This document shows positions 1 to 9,655 of a DNA stretch of 64,000 nucleotides, piece by piece (positions within the stretch are counted from its first letter, which is position 1; every line of letters starts with the position of its first letter). The DNA lies in assembly GCA_963575745.1 (NCBI GenBank), contig CAUYUJ010000669.1, positions 732,501 through 796,500 of the forward strand. The letters run 5' to 3'. A program made the position numbers and the translations under genes. The notes beneath the pieces are model-generated. The model had not been told where the DNA came from. It was given only the letters and a program-made list of their open reading frames with translations, and made no database searches. The stretch is from Prorocentrum cordatum (lineage: Eukaryota > Sar > Dinophyceae > Prorocentrales > Prorocentraceae).

Positions 1-650
1 CCCGCCATTCATTTCAGCACACCCCTCACACGTTTCGTGGCCCCAGAGGAGCTCCGCCGAAGGCCCCAGTGGCACAGTTCGCATGCGTCCCCGCCATTCA
101 TGTCGACACACCCCTCACACGCTTCTTGGCCCCATTTGGGCCCCGCCGAAGGTCCCAGTGGCACAGTTCGCATGCGTCCCCGCCACTCATTTCGGCACAC
201 CTCTCACACGTTTCGTGGCCCCATAGGAGCTCCGCCGAAGGTCCCAGTGGCACAGTTCGCATGCGTCACCGCCACTCATTTCGACACACTCCTCACACGC
301 TTCGTGGCCCCATAATTAGGACCTCCGCCGAAGGTCCCAGTGGCACAGTCCGCATGCGTCCCCGCCATTCATTCCGGCACACCCCTCACACGTTTCGTGG
401 CCCCATAGGAGCTCCGCCGGAGGTCCCAGTGGCACAGTTCGCATGCGTCCCCGCCATTCATTTCGGTTCACCCCTCACACGTTTCGTGGCCCCATAGGAG
501 CTCCGCTGAAGGTCCCAGTGGCGCAGTTCGCACGCGTCCCCGCCATTCATCTTGGCACACCCCTCACACGCTTCGTGGCCCCATAGGGAGCTCCGCCGAA
601 GGTCCCAGTGGCGCAGTCCGCATGCGTCTCCCTCACCCAGTTGCCTCCTA
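1..650 (+). repeat. Minisatellite array 1, 89-bp monomer
   Basis: About seven tandem copies of an 89-92 bp unit. The core CGTTTCGTGGCCCCATAGG recurs at 31, 120, 209, 299, 391, 480 and 569. Each unit also carries CTCCGCCGAAGGTCCCAGTGG and GCATGCGTCCCCGCC. Long open frames across it are a by-product of the period and have no protein-like features. The array is cut by the window edge and ends next to anchor A at 669. Confidence 0.95.
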
Positions 651-668
651 GGGATCACCACCGAAAAA

Positions 669-728
669 GTGAATCACAATTGCGGTATTCACACTTGCAT
701 ATGTCTGGGTCTTTCGTCAGTCTAATTT
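669..728 (+). repeat. Anchor A, copy 1
   Basis: A non-tandem segment containing CACAATTGCGGTA, then GCATATG, then TGGGTCTTTCGTCA and TAAT. Similar segments lie at 2,415, 4,621 and, inverted, at 34,820. In each case it sits at the end of an array, on the side where the array reads GCATGCGTC outward. Function unknown; it may be the end of a dispersed element. Confidence 0.8.
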
Positions 729-778
729 TTGGAGGCTTCTTGGAGGGGGGGGCCCAAGCCTTTCCGGAGAAAGGTTTG

Positions 779-830
779 TGTTTTTCCCAACCATCCTGTG
801 GTGTTGGGTCCTCGTTTTGAAGAGACACCG
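779..830 (+). repeat. Anchor B, copy 1
   Basis: Contains TTTTTCCCAACCAT, GTGGTGTTGGGTCC and CGTTTTGAAGAGAC. The same segment occurs at 2,698 and inverted at 6,950 and 36,095. It runs into a pyrimidine tract of CTCCCG and CTCC repeats (830-890), then a short ATC-rich stretch, then array 2. Between A and B (729-778) is a remnant of the AAGGTTT-rich spacer. Confidence 0.8.
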
Positions 831-904
831 CCCGCTCCCGCTCCCGCTCCCGCTCCTCCTCCCCCTCCTCCCTCCTCCCTCCTCGCACCATCATCATCGT
901 CATC

Positions 905-2410
905 ATCCTCCTGTTCGGCACACCTCTCACACGTTTCGTGGCCCCATAGGGAGCCCCACCGAAGGCCCCAGTGCTGCCGCCCGCATGCGTCCCGCACACC
1001 CAATTCGGCACACCTCACACGTTTCGTGGTCCCATAGGGAGCCCCACCGAAGGCCCCAGTGCTGCCGCCCGCATGCGTCCCCCACACACCCAATTCGGCA
1101 CACCCCTCACACGTTTCGTGGCCCCATAGGGAGCCCCACCGAAGGCCCCAGTGCTGCCGCCCGCATGCGTCCCGCACACCCAATTCGGCACAACACCCCA
1201 TCACACGTTTCGTGGCCCCATAGGGAGCCCCACCGAAGGCCCCAGTGCTGCCGCCCGCATGCGTCCCGCACACCCCGGCACACCCCTCACACGTTGCCCC
1301 ACCGCACACACCCTCTCACGTTTCGTGGCCCCATAGGGAGCCCCACCGAAGGCCCCAGTGCTGCCGCCCTTATGCGTCCCGCACACCCAATTCGGCACAC
1401 CCCTCACACGTTTCGTGGCCCCATAAGGAAACCCCACCGAAGGCCCCACTGCTGCCGCCCGCATGCGTCCCGCACACCCAATTCGGCACACCCCTCACAC
1501 GTTTCGTGGCCCCATAGGGAGCCCCACCGAAGGCCCCAGTGCTGCCGCCCGCATGCGTCCTGCACACCCAATTCGGCACACCCCTCACACGTTTCGTGGC
1601 CCCATAGGGAGCTCCACCGAAGGCCCCAGTGCTGCCGCCCGCATGCGCCACGCACACCCAATTCGGCACACCCCTCACACGTTTCGTGGCCCCATAGGGA
1701 GCTCCACCGAAGGCCCCAGTGGCGGCGCTCACATGCGCATGCGTCCCGCACACCCATTTCGGCACTGGCCCCATCATCCACCAGAGGCCCCAGTGGCGGC
1801 GCTCACATGCGTCACCCACACCCACCCAATTCGGCACACCCCTCACACGTTTCGTGGCCCCATAGGGAGCTCCACCGAAGGCCCCAGCGGCCGCGCTCAC
1901 GTGCGTCCCCGCCACCCATCCCGGCACGCCCCTCACAACAACAGGTTTCGTGGCCCCATAGGGGGCTCCACCGAAGGCCCCAGTGGCACCGCCCGCATGC
2001 GTCACCACCCGCACCCAATTCGGCACACCCCTCACACGCTTCGTGGCCCCATAGGGAGCTGCACCGAAGGCCCCAGTGGCGGCGCTCACATGCGTCCCCG
2101 CCACACATCCCAGTACACCCCTCACGCGCTTCGTGGCCCCATAGGGAGCTCCACCGAAGGCCCCAGTAGCGGCGCTTACATGCGTCTCCGCCACCCATCC
2201 CGGCACCCCCCCCCGCAGCAGCATCATGTTTCGGGGATCCATAGGGAGCTCCACTGGAGGCCCCAGTGACGGCCCTCACATGCGTTTCCGCCACCCATGT
2301 CGGCACGCCCCGCGCGTGTTTCATGTCCCCATAGGGAGCTTCGCCGAATGCCCCAGTGGCACCCATCTCGACATACCCCTCACACGTTCCGTAGTCCTAT
2401 GGGGAGTTCC
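905..2410 (+). repeat. Minisatellite array 2, about 90-bp monomer
   Basis: About sixteen units of 88-94 bp with the core CGTTTCGTGGCCCCATAGGG, CTCCACCGAAGGCCCCAGTG and GCATGCGTCCC. It shares its core with array 1 but has CACACCCAATTCGGCACACC as filler. Unit length varies by small indels in the filler, and a few units are fused (around 1,290 and 1,760). The open frames spanning it are repeat artefacts. Confidence 0.95.
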
Positions 2411-2414
2411 ACTG

Positions 2415-2480
2415 AAGATGAAACCCGCAGCTGCGGTACTGACAACTGCATATGGTTGGGTTCTTCGCCAGGCTAATTGG
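2415..2480 (+). repeat. Anchor A, copy 2
   Basis: Contains GCTGCGGTACTGACAACTGC, ATATGGTTGGGTTCTTCGCC and GGCTAATT, matching the A segments at 669 and 4,621. It closes array 2 exactly as copy 1 closes array 1. Confidence 0.8.
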
Positions 2481-2697
2481 GTGGGAATTTGGAAGAAACC
2501 TTGGCCCCATATTCCAGAGGAGAGTCATGGGAAGGTTTTCTGAAAGAGTATTCCAAAACAGCCTCCTGATAAAGTATTGACAGTCTGTTGAGAAGAAGCC
2601 GTCCAACAACCTTCTGGAGGAAGGTTTTTGGGCAGGTTTTTCCGAGGAAGCCTTCAAAACCGTACCGCGGACGGTTTCCGGCCCGTTTTTGCAAGTT
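2481..2697 (+). repeat. AAGGTTTT-rich spacer between anchors A and B
   Basis: Degenerate short repeats built from GGAAGGTTTTTGG and its complement CCAACAACCTTCTGG. The same style of sequence fills 4,690-4,990 and 5,325-5,520. No coding signal seen. It may be the body of the element whose ends are A and B. Confidence 0.6.
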
Positions 2698-2755
2698 TTT
2701 TCCCAGCCATCTTGTGGTGTTGGGTCCGCGTTTTGAACAGACGGTCCCCGCGTTC
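2698..2755 (+). repeat. Anchor B, copy 2
   Basis: Contains TTCCCAGCCATCTTGTGG, GTTGGGTCCGCGTTTTGAAC and AGACGG, followed by CTTCTCCTCCTCGTCCCCC. It opens array 3 just as copy 1 opens array 2. Confidence 0.8.
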
Positions 2756-2794
2756 TTGTCCTCTTCTCCTCCTCGTCCCCCTCCTCCCCACCGC

Positions 2795-4615
2795 CCGCAT
2801 GCGCCCCCCCCACACCCAATTTGGCACACCCCTCACACACTTCGTGGTTTCATAGGAAGTTCCACCGAAGGCCCCAGTGGGACCGCCCGCATGCGTCCAA
2901 TTTGGCATTTTCACACACCCAGTACACCGTTTCGTGGCCCCACAGGGAGCTCCACCGAAGCCCCCAGTGGGACCGCTCCGTGCGTCCCCCATGCCCAACT
3001 TGGCAGTGTCACCCACCCAGTACAGCGTTTCGTGACCCCATAGGGAGCTCCACCAAACCCCAGTGATACCGCCCGCATGCGTCCCCCACCCAATTCTGCA
3101 TTTTCACCCACCCAGTACAAAGTTTCGTTGCCCCATAGGGAGTTCCACCGAAGCCCCCAGTGGGACCGCCCGCATGCGCCCCCCACGCCGAATCTGGCAT
3201 TTTCTCTTTTTCTTTCTTTCTTTCTTTCTCTCTCTCTCTCTCTCTCTCACTCTCACACACACAGTACAGCGTTTCGTGGCCCAATAGGGAGCTCCACCGA
3301 AAGCCCCAGTGGAACCGCCCGCATGCGCCCCACGGTCAAATTGGCATTTTCACTCACCCAGTACAGCGCTTCATGACTCCATAGGGAGCTCCACCGAAAC
3401 CCCCAGTGGGACCGCCCGCATGCGTCCCCCACACCCAATTCTGCATTTTCACCTACCCAGTACAGCGCTTCGTGGTCCCATAGGGAGCTCCACCGAAGCC
3501 CCCAGTGCTACCGCCCGCATGCGCCCCCACGCCCAATCTGGCATTTTCACACACCCAGTACAGCGCTTCGTGGCCCAAGAGTGAGCCCCACCGCAGCTCC
3601 CAGTGGGAGTGCCCGCATGCGTCCCCCACACCCAACTTGGCATTGTCACCCACCCAGTACATCGCTTCGTGACCCCATAGTGAGCCCCACCGCAGCTCCC
3701 AGTGGGAGTGCCCGCATGCGTCCCCCACACCCAACTTGGCATTGTCACCCACCCAGTACATCGCTTCGTGACCCCATAGGGGGCTCCACCGACCCCCCCC
3801 AGTGGTACCGCCCGCATGCGTCCCCCACACTCAATTTGGCATTTTCGCGCACCCACTACAGCGCTTCGTGGCCCCATAGGGAGTTCCACCGAAGCTCTCA
3901 GTGGGACCGCCCGCGTGCGCCCCCCACGCCCAATTTGGCATTTCCACCCACCCAGTACATACAGCGTTTCGCTTCACCGAAGCCCCCAGTGGGACCGCCC
4001 ACATGCGTCCCCCACACCCAACTTGGCATTGCCACCCACCCCGTACAGCGCTTCGTGGCCCCATAGGGAGCCCCACCGAAGCCCCCAGTGGTACCGCCCG
4101 CATGCGTCCCCCACACCAACTTGGCATTGTCACCCACTCAGTACAGCGCTTCGTGGTCCCATATGGAGCCCCACCGAAGCCCCCAGTGGTACCGCCCGCA
4201 TGCGTCCCCAACACCCGATTTGGCATTGTCACCCACCCACCCAATACAGCATTCCGTGGCCCCATAGGGGACCCCACCGAAGCCCCCAATGGGACCGCCC
4301 GCGCGCGTCCTCCACATCCAATTTGGCATTTTCACCAGCCCAGCGCAGCGCTTCGTGGTCCCATAGGGAGCTCCACCGAAGCCCCCAGTGGGACCGCCCG
4401 CATGCGCCCACCACAGGGTTTACAACGCTTCGCGGCCCCATGGGGAGCTCCACCGAAGGCCGCAATGGGACCGCCCGCATGCGTCCCACACGCCTAATTT
4501 GGTAATCTCACCCACGCAGTATAGGGAGCTTCGCCGACGGTCCCAGTGCTACCGCCGCATGCATTTCCCCCCCCCCCCCAGCGCAGCGCTTCGTGGCCCG
4601 ATAGGGAACTTCACC
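2795..4615 (+). repeat. Minisatellite array 3, about 99-bp monomer
   Basis: About eighteen units of 97-100 bp. The core (GCGCTTCGTGGCCCCATAGG, GAGCTCCACCGAAGCCCCC) matches arrays 1 and 2, while the filler TTGGCATTTTCACCCACCCA is specific to this array and its inverted relative at 34,876. A (TTTC)n then (TC)n tract interrupts one unit at 3,199-3,252. A poly-C stretch at 4,567-4,579 lies in the last unit. Confidence 0.95.
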
Positions 4616-4620
4616 GAAGA

Positions 4621-4680
4621 AGATATTCACAATTGCGGTACCCACAGCTTCATATGTCGGGGTCCTTCGCCAAGATAAGT
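4621..4680 (+). repeat. Anchor A, copy 3
   Basis: Contains ATTCACAATTGCGGTACCCA, CATATGTCGGGGTCCTTCGC and AAGATAAG, closing array 3. It is the copy closest to the inverted one at 34,820. Confidence 0.8.
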
Positions 4681-5251
4681 TTGTTTTGTTATGCCGACGA
4701 GCTTGATTGAAGAAGTTTGTGGAAGGTTTCCGGAGGCAGCGTTTGGCAGACAACCTCCCCAAGGAAGGTGTTTGTAAGGCTTTTGGGACGAAGCCTCCCC
4801 AGAGAACGTTATGTAGGATCATGTTCAAACGGCCTCTTCTGGGAACCCATGAAAAAAAGACCTTCTTCAGGCAGGTTTTGCTGTAAGGTTTTCGTCGAAG
4901 AAGCCTCCCCAAAAAGCTTCTGAGGACGGTTGTTGGGGAATATTTTGAGGGAGCCATGAATCAAAACCTCTTCGTGGAAGATTGTTGGCGTTTTTTGAAG
5001 GGCGCGCTTTGTGGGCGCTTGGAGAGGGGGGGTCCAGAACCGACCCCCTCCAGGGGAGGCAGGCTTCGTACCCCCCCCCCCGCCCGCGGGCCCCTGCGCT
5101 GGCGCCTTCGCACGCTCCCCTCCCTCTCCTGGGCCGGCGCCGGGGCGGGCGCCGGCTGTCGGCGGCGGCGGGGAACGTCGACGAGGGTTCGAACCACTCC
5201 CCAGTTCCTCCAGGAAGGCGGCGACTGGTGGCGACGGCGGCGGCGGCGCCA

Positions 5252-5293
<42 letters not shown>

Positions 5294-5560
5294 ACGTCGA
5301 CGGCAACCAACGACGACGACGGCGAAGGTTTCTGGAGGAGACCTTCTAAAAACCTTCGTGGAGAAGGTTTTGGAAAGTCGTTTGGAGGAAACTTTCCAAA
5401 AACCTTCCAGAGGAAGGTTTGTGGGGAGGTGTTCTGAAGGGTTTGGAAGGTTGTGGAAGTTGTTTAGAAGGCACGTTGGAAGGTCGTCGGCGGGTTGTTG
5501 GAAGGCTTTCTGAATGTACCCTGCGACGTACCCAACCCTTTCTGTACATGTGGTAGTTAC
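4681..5560 (+). repeat. AAGGTTTT spacer split by a GC-rich GAC tract
   Basis: 4,690-4,990 and 5,325-5,520 are degenerate direct and inverted copies of GGAAGGTTTTTGG with GAGGAAACCTTCC. Between them 5,016-5,325 is GC-rich and ends in a GGC/GAC trinucleotide field (5,220-5,325). No exon with convincing splice borders was found. 5,520-5,640 is unique, with a weak resemblance to inverted anchor A (ACCCAACC, then ACATGTGG). Confidence 0.6.
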
Positions 5561-5639
5561 ACTCGGGACCACTCAATGCTGACGGACACTGGGAAACCCG
5601 CAGTGCGGAAGAAGAGCCCCCCCAGTGAACTCAGAAGAG

Positions 5640-6865
5640 CGCAGCAAGAAGAGCAGCGGCAACGCGTAAGACGTACCTCCGCTGGGCCTCCCAGGAGCCC
5701 ACGAATGTGGCAACAGTTTCGCAGATCGCAGCCCCCCAGGGCGCCGCGAGGTCTCGAGGTGGTCCGCGTTGGACGTACCTCCGCAGGGCCTCCCAGGAGC
5801 CCACGAAAGTGGCGACAGTTGCGCAGATCGCAGCCCCCCCAGGGCGCCGCGAGGTCTCGAGGTGGACCGCGTTGGACGTACCTCCGCTGGGCCTCCCAGG
5901 AGCCCACGAAAGTGGCGACAGTTGCGCAGATCGCAGCCCCCCCAGGGCGCCACGAGGTCTCGAGGTGGTCCGCGTCGGACGTACTTCCGCTGGGCCTCCC
6001 AGAAGCCCACGAAAGTGGCGACGGTTGCGCAGATCGCAGCCCCCCAGGGCGCCACGAGATCTCGAGGTGGTCCGCGTTAGACGTACCTCCGCTGTGCCTC
6101 CCAGGAGCCCACGAAAGTGGCGACAGTTTCACAGATCGCAGCCCCCCCAGGGCGCCGCGAGGTCTCGAGGTGGTCCGCGTTGGACGTACCTCCGCTTGGC
6201 CTCCCAGGAGCCCACGAAAGTGGCGAAAGTTGCGCAGATCGCAGCCCCCCAGGGCGCCGCGAGGTCTCGAGGTGGTCCGCGTTGGACGTACCTCCGTTGG
6301 GCCTCCCAGGAGCCCACGAAAGTGGCGACAGTTGCGCAGATCGCAGCCCCCCAGGGCGCCGCGAGGTCTCGAGGTGGTCCGCGTTGGGACGTACCTCCGC
6401 TGGCCTCCCAGGAGCCCACGAAAGTGGCGACAGTTGCGCAGATCGCAGCCCCCAGGGCGCCGCGAGGTCTCGAGGTGGTCCGCGTTGGACGCACCTCCGC
6501 TGGGCCTCCCAGGAGCCCACGAAAGTGGCGACGGTTTCGCAGATCGCAGCCCCCCAGGGCGCCACGAGGTCTCGAGGTGGTCCGCGTTGGACGTACCTCC
6601 GCTGGGCCTCCCAGGAGCCCACGAAAGTGGCGACAGTTTCGCAGATCGCAGCCCCCCAGGGCGCCGCGAGGTCTCGAGGTGGTCCGCGTTGGACGTACCT
6701 CCGCTGGGCCTCCCAGAAGCCCACGAAAGTGGCGACAGTTGCGCAGATCGCAGCCCCCCAGGGCGCTGCGAGGTCTCGAGGTGGTCCGCGGTGGACGTAC
6801 CTCCGCTGGGCCTCCCAGGAGCCCACGAAAGTGGCGACGGTTGCGCAGATCGCAGCCCGACGGCA
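5640..6865 (+). repeat. Minisatellite array 4, 102-103-bp monomer
   Basis: Twelve or so units of 102-103 bp with no resemblance to arrays 1-3. Each has TCCGCTGGGCCTCCCAGGAG, CCCACGAAAGTGGCGACAG, TTGCGCAGATCGCAGCCCCC and GGCGCCGCGAGGTCTCGAGG. Units are about 95% alike, so the array is young or recently homogenised. It ends in a GGA-rich tract and inverted anchor B at 6,950. Open frames across it are repeat artefacts. Confidence 0.95.
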
Positions 6866-6949
6866 CGAGAGAGGAGGAGAGGGGAACACAGGAGACAGGA
6901 AAGGAGGAGGGGAGGAGGGGGGAGGAGAAGAAGGAGGCCAGGGCGACCA

Positions 6950-7010
6950 CACTGCTCTATTCAAAACGAGTACCCAACCATAGGAGGGTTGGGAAAAACA
7001 GTCCCAAACA
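6950..7010 (-). repeat. Anchor B, inverted copy next to array 4
   Basis: Reads TATTCAAAACGAGTACCCAA, CCATAGGAGGGTTGGGAAAA on the plus strand, the reverse complement of anchor B. It is preceded by a GGAGGAGGGG tract, mirroring the CTCC tract that follows B elsewhere. Here the attached array has an unrelated monomer. Confidence 0.7.
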
Positions 7011-7735
7011 ACCTTGCTCGCCCCCCCCCCCCCACGGACCCGGGAAAACATTCCAAACACTTTCAAACATTTTCATCCAGGAGGGGTTCCGCGAGTTGCC
7101 GCCCTGGTCTCGGATTGATTGACGAACGATGTTGCAATCGACCTTCTCTCCAAATTCTCGCTCCAGAGCACCCTATAAGAGTTTTCTTCATTGCGGGAAA
7201 GTCACCGTTGGAAAACAACGGTTTGGAAATCCTGAACCGTGCGAGTATACGGAGTTCAACGCTTCGAACCCACGTTACAGTTGCGACCTGATGATCCTAA
7301 ATCGTGCCCGAATAAGATTGCTGGGACGTCAGCACCGCGAGCTAACGTGACTGTCGCGCCCTGACTCTCCGACATCGTGCCACAACATCATTTCTGGGAC
7401 GTCAGCCGTAATAACCTGTGAACCTGATGTATATTGTCAAGACGACTGCGCGCAGCGTCAAACAAGCTGTGGAATTGTTGCGTGCTGTCAAGACGAATGT
7501 GCGCGTCGCCAAGGCGAGAGACACATTGCGAACACGACCCGCCGTCAATGTTTGAAAGTGTTGCTCGCATTTGCGACGAATGTGCACGTCTCCGAATCGA
7601 TAGTCGCATTGTGAACACATCCGCCCTCCATGCTTGAAGTTGTTGTAACTTTCTAGCTTCAGGATCATAGATGGTGAGGACGTCTCAGGCGAACAGCCCA
7701 GCGCGCCGCACCGACCCGTGTCGGGGTGCGGCAGG
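7011..7735 (+). repeat. Low-copy degenerate repeats, no gene recognised
   Basis: After a poly-C run (7,020-7,034), 7,190-7,400 holds two or three diverged units of about 75 bp (TGCTGGGACGTCAGC and TTCTGGGACGTCAGC). 7,425-7,640 holds three units of about 85 bp built on GTCAAGACGAATGTGCGCGT. No convincing coding sequence. Confidence 0.5.
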
Positions 7736-8003
7736 GATGAGTTGTTTATAAGGAAAGGAGATGGAGTAGGGAGGACGGGGGAGGAGAAGGAGGGCAGGGA
7801 GGATAATGGAGGAGGAGGAGGAGGAGGAGGAGGAGAAGGAGGAGGAGGAGGAGGAAGAGATGAAGGTGGACGATTTTGTTCATTTAACACGAGCACGTCG
7901 GGTGCGTACCCGCGCGTTCGGGCTCGGGAGCGGCTCGAGGGTGTCGATGGTGACGGAGTGCGCGGTGTTGGACAGTCGTCGTCGTCGTCGACAGTGTTGT
8001 CGA

Positions 8004-8038
<35 letters not shown>

Positions 8039-8060
8039 TTGGTCTTGCAGTGTTCGTTGT
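7735..8060. repeat. GGA and GTC trinucleotide tracts
   Basis: Purine-rich (GGA)n from about 7,800 to 7,860 and (GTC)n/(CGT)n from 7,976 to 8,040, separated by unique sequence with TTCATTTAACACGAGCACG, a possible very diverged inverted anchor B. No gene seen. Confidence 0.8.
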
Positions 8061-8508
8061 CCCGCTTGCGTTCTGCTTGATGGCGTTTCCCAATCTGGCA
8101 ATTGATACGACGCGCGGACCAACGCGCCAGGCTTTGTCCGCGTCCTGCTCCCGTAGTGGTAGATTCGGGGGCGTCCAGGAGGGGAGTGAGAACTGAACAT
8201 GTGCGTATCATGGCCAGGGCCACGAACTCTCTCCGATTTCATGGCCCCATCTTCTTTCAATGCACCCCCTGGCCTCCCTTGGTCCGCGCACATGCCTCGG
8301 GCCATACTTCACTGACCCGTCTAACCCCTATCTTCCTAGCCCTCCTCTTCGGCGCATTCGGTCGTCTTTGTAGATGAGGAGGCCGAGCTTCCATGATCGC
8401 CGTGGGTTTGGCTGCACCGAGTTCTGGCCCGCGGGTGTTGGGCACCGATCGCGCCCGTCTCGGCCTGCTGTTCGAGTGGGTGCCCTCTTGAGCGGCGTTT
8501 GGCGCCAG
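8060..8508. other. Unique sequence, no gene recognised
   Basis: Mixed-composition DNA without clear repeats. It leads into a probable 3' splice site (TTGGCGCCAG, ending at 8,508) for the exon that follows. Nothing else could be assigned. Confidence 0.4.
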
Positions 8509-8661
8509 GGGCCGCGCTCAGGACGTCCAGGAGGCCTTCGACGCCTACAAGGAGAAGGCCAACGCGGCCCTCCAGAATGGCGCCGTGCAGAGTTGGGGCC
8601 TCGGCTTCCCGATCAACGGTCGGGCCGTGGCCCTCCACGCAGGGCTCCGGGGAAGAGAGTG
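8509..8661 (+). CDS. Probable last exon of an unidentified gene
   Basis: After an AG acceptor at 8,507-8,508, the frame with codons from 8,513 encodes a protein-like stretch of about 49 residues. It begins RAQDVQEAFDAYKEKAN, continues AALQNGAVQSWGLGFPINGR and AVALHAGLRGRE, and stops at 8,659-8,661. The first half is amphipathic and helix-like; the second has a WGLGFPING turn. Codons strongly prefer G/C in the third position, unlike the neighbouring repeats. I do not recognise the family. No canonical donor was seen, so the stop is taken as the real end, although a non-GT donor is possible because dinoflagellates use such sites. The sequence right after the stop belongs to a dispersed repeat. 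Upstream exons were not found. Confidence 0.45.
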
Positions 8662-8666
8662 ACCCC

Positions 8667-8940
8667 CACCGGGAAATCGGTTTCGGTTTCGTGTTCATGT
8701 CGTGCGTGCGGGCGAGGCGAAGCTGCGCGTGATCCTCCTGTAGCTAGGCCGAAGTAGGAGCGGAAGTCCGTTCCCGTCCGCCGGTGGCTGGGAGGTGTCC
8801 CAGTTGGGCCAGGCGGTGTCCGGGGGGTCCCGGGTGTCAGTAGGAGCGAAAGTCCGTTTCCCGTCCGGCGGTGGCCGGGAGGTGTCCCAGTTGGGCCGGG
8901 CGGTGTCCCGGGTGTTTTGGGTGTCCCGGGCGTCCCGGCG
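8667..8940 (+). repeat. Dispersed module M, copy 1: conserved head plus 86-bp tandem pair
   Basis: The head (8,667-8,750) contains ACCGGGAAATCGGTTTCGG, TTTCGTGTTC and GTGCGGGCGAGGCGAAGCTG. Two 86-bp units follow (AGTAGGAGCGGAAGTCCG at 8,753 and 8,839), rich in GGTGTCCC. The same head with a different doublet lies at 29,627-29,892. Confidence 0.75.
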
Positions 8941-8964
8941 CTAATGCATGTCGCTAATTTCAAA

Positions 8965-9560
8965 ATTCATGTTTTTCGGGTCCTGCGGCGGGCGTTCTTA
9001 TCCAATCCAGCTTATCTGCTCCAATCCATCTTGTCCAATCCAATCCATCTTATCTTATCGAACATAGTGTCCCGTCTTATCTTATCCCACCCAATCCAAT
9101 CCACCCAACCTTATCCATCAATTTATTTGTTTCTGCGTCTGCGGCGGGCCAATCAAATCCATCTAATCTTATCCAATAAAATTCTTCCAATCCAACCCAT
9201 CTTATCTTATCCAATGCATCTTAACCCATCCAATCCAATCCACCCAACCCAATCCATCAATTAATTTTTGTCGGCGCCTGCGGTGGGCTCCTTTTTTGTA
9301 TCCAATCCAGCTTAGCTTATCCAATATACAGTGTCCAATCCAATACATCTTATCTTTTCCAACCCATCTTGCCCCATTTTATCTTATCCCACCCAATCCA
9401 ATCCGTCCAACCCAATCCATCGATGTATTTGTTTCTGCGCCTGCGGCGGGCCAGTACAATCCATCGTAACTTATCCACTTTCTCTCTTCCAATCCAGCCC
9501 ATCTTATCGTATCAAATCCATCTTATCCAGTCCAATCCAATCCACCCAACGCAATCCAGG
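8965..9560 (+). repeat. Pentanucleotide field in a higher-order repeat
   Basis: Built from pentamers such as ATCCA, TCCAA and TCTTA. A recurring anchor TTTGTTTCTGCGYCTGCGG followed by CGGGCC appears near 9,128 and 9,428, with diverged versions near 8,970 and 9,268. This gives a higher-order period of about 150 bp. No coding potential. Confidence 0.85.
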
Positions 9561-9655
9561 GAGAGAGAGAGAGAGAGAGAGAGTGCGAGAGAGAGAGAGA
9601 GTCAGAGAGAGAGAGACGGAGAAAGAGAGATATGAGATCAAGGTGACAGGGTGGA
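9561..9655. repeat. (GA)n tract
   Basis: Imperfect GA dinucleotides interrupted by GTGC, GTCA and CGGA. Confidence 0.9.

Noticed and set aside
778-2254. Long open reading frames on both strands across arrays 1-3
   Set aside because: They follow the 89-99-bp period, encode the same peptide over and over on both strands, and have no start context or domain. They are repeat artefacts.
1-4615. CRISPR-like regular spacing of repeats
   Set aside because: Units are contiguous 89-99-bp tandem repeats with diverging filler rather than unique spacers. No cas genes are present and the DNA is eukaryotic.
5185-5215. tRNA-like GGTTCGAACC near a GC-rich stretch
   Set aside because: No cloverleaf could be folded around it by eye, and no other tRNA features are present.
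5495-7291. A 598-codon frame over array 4
   Set aside because: It is built of 102-103-bp repeats readable in all frames; it continues past the array only by chance.
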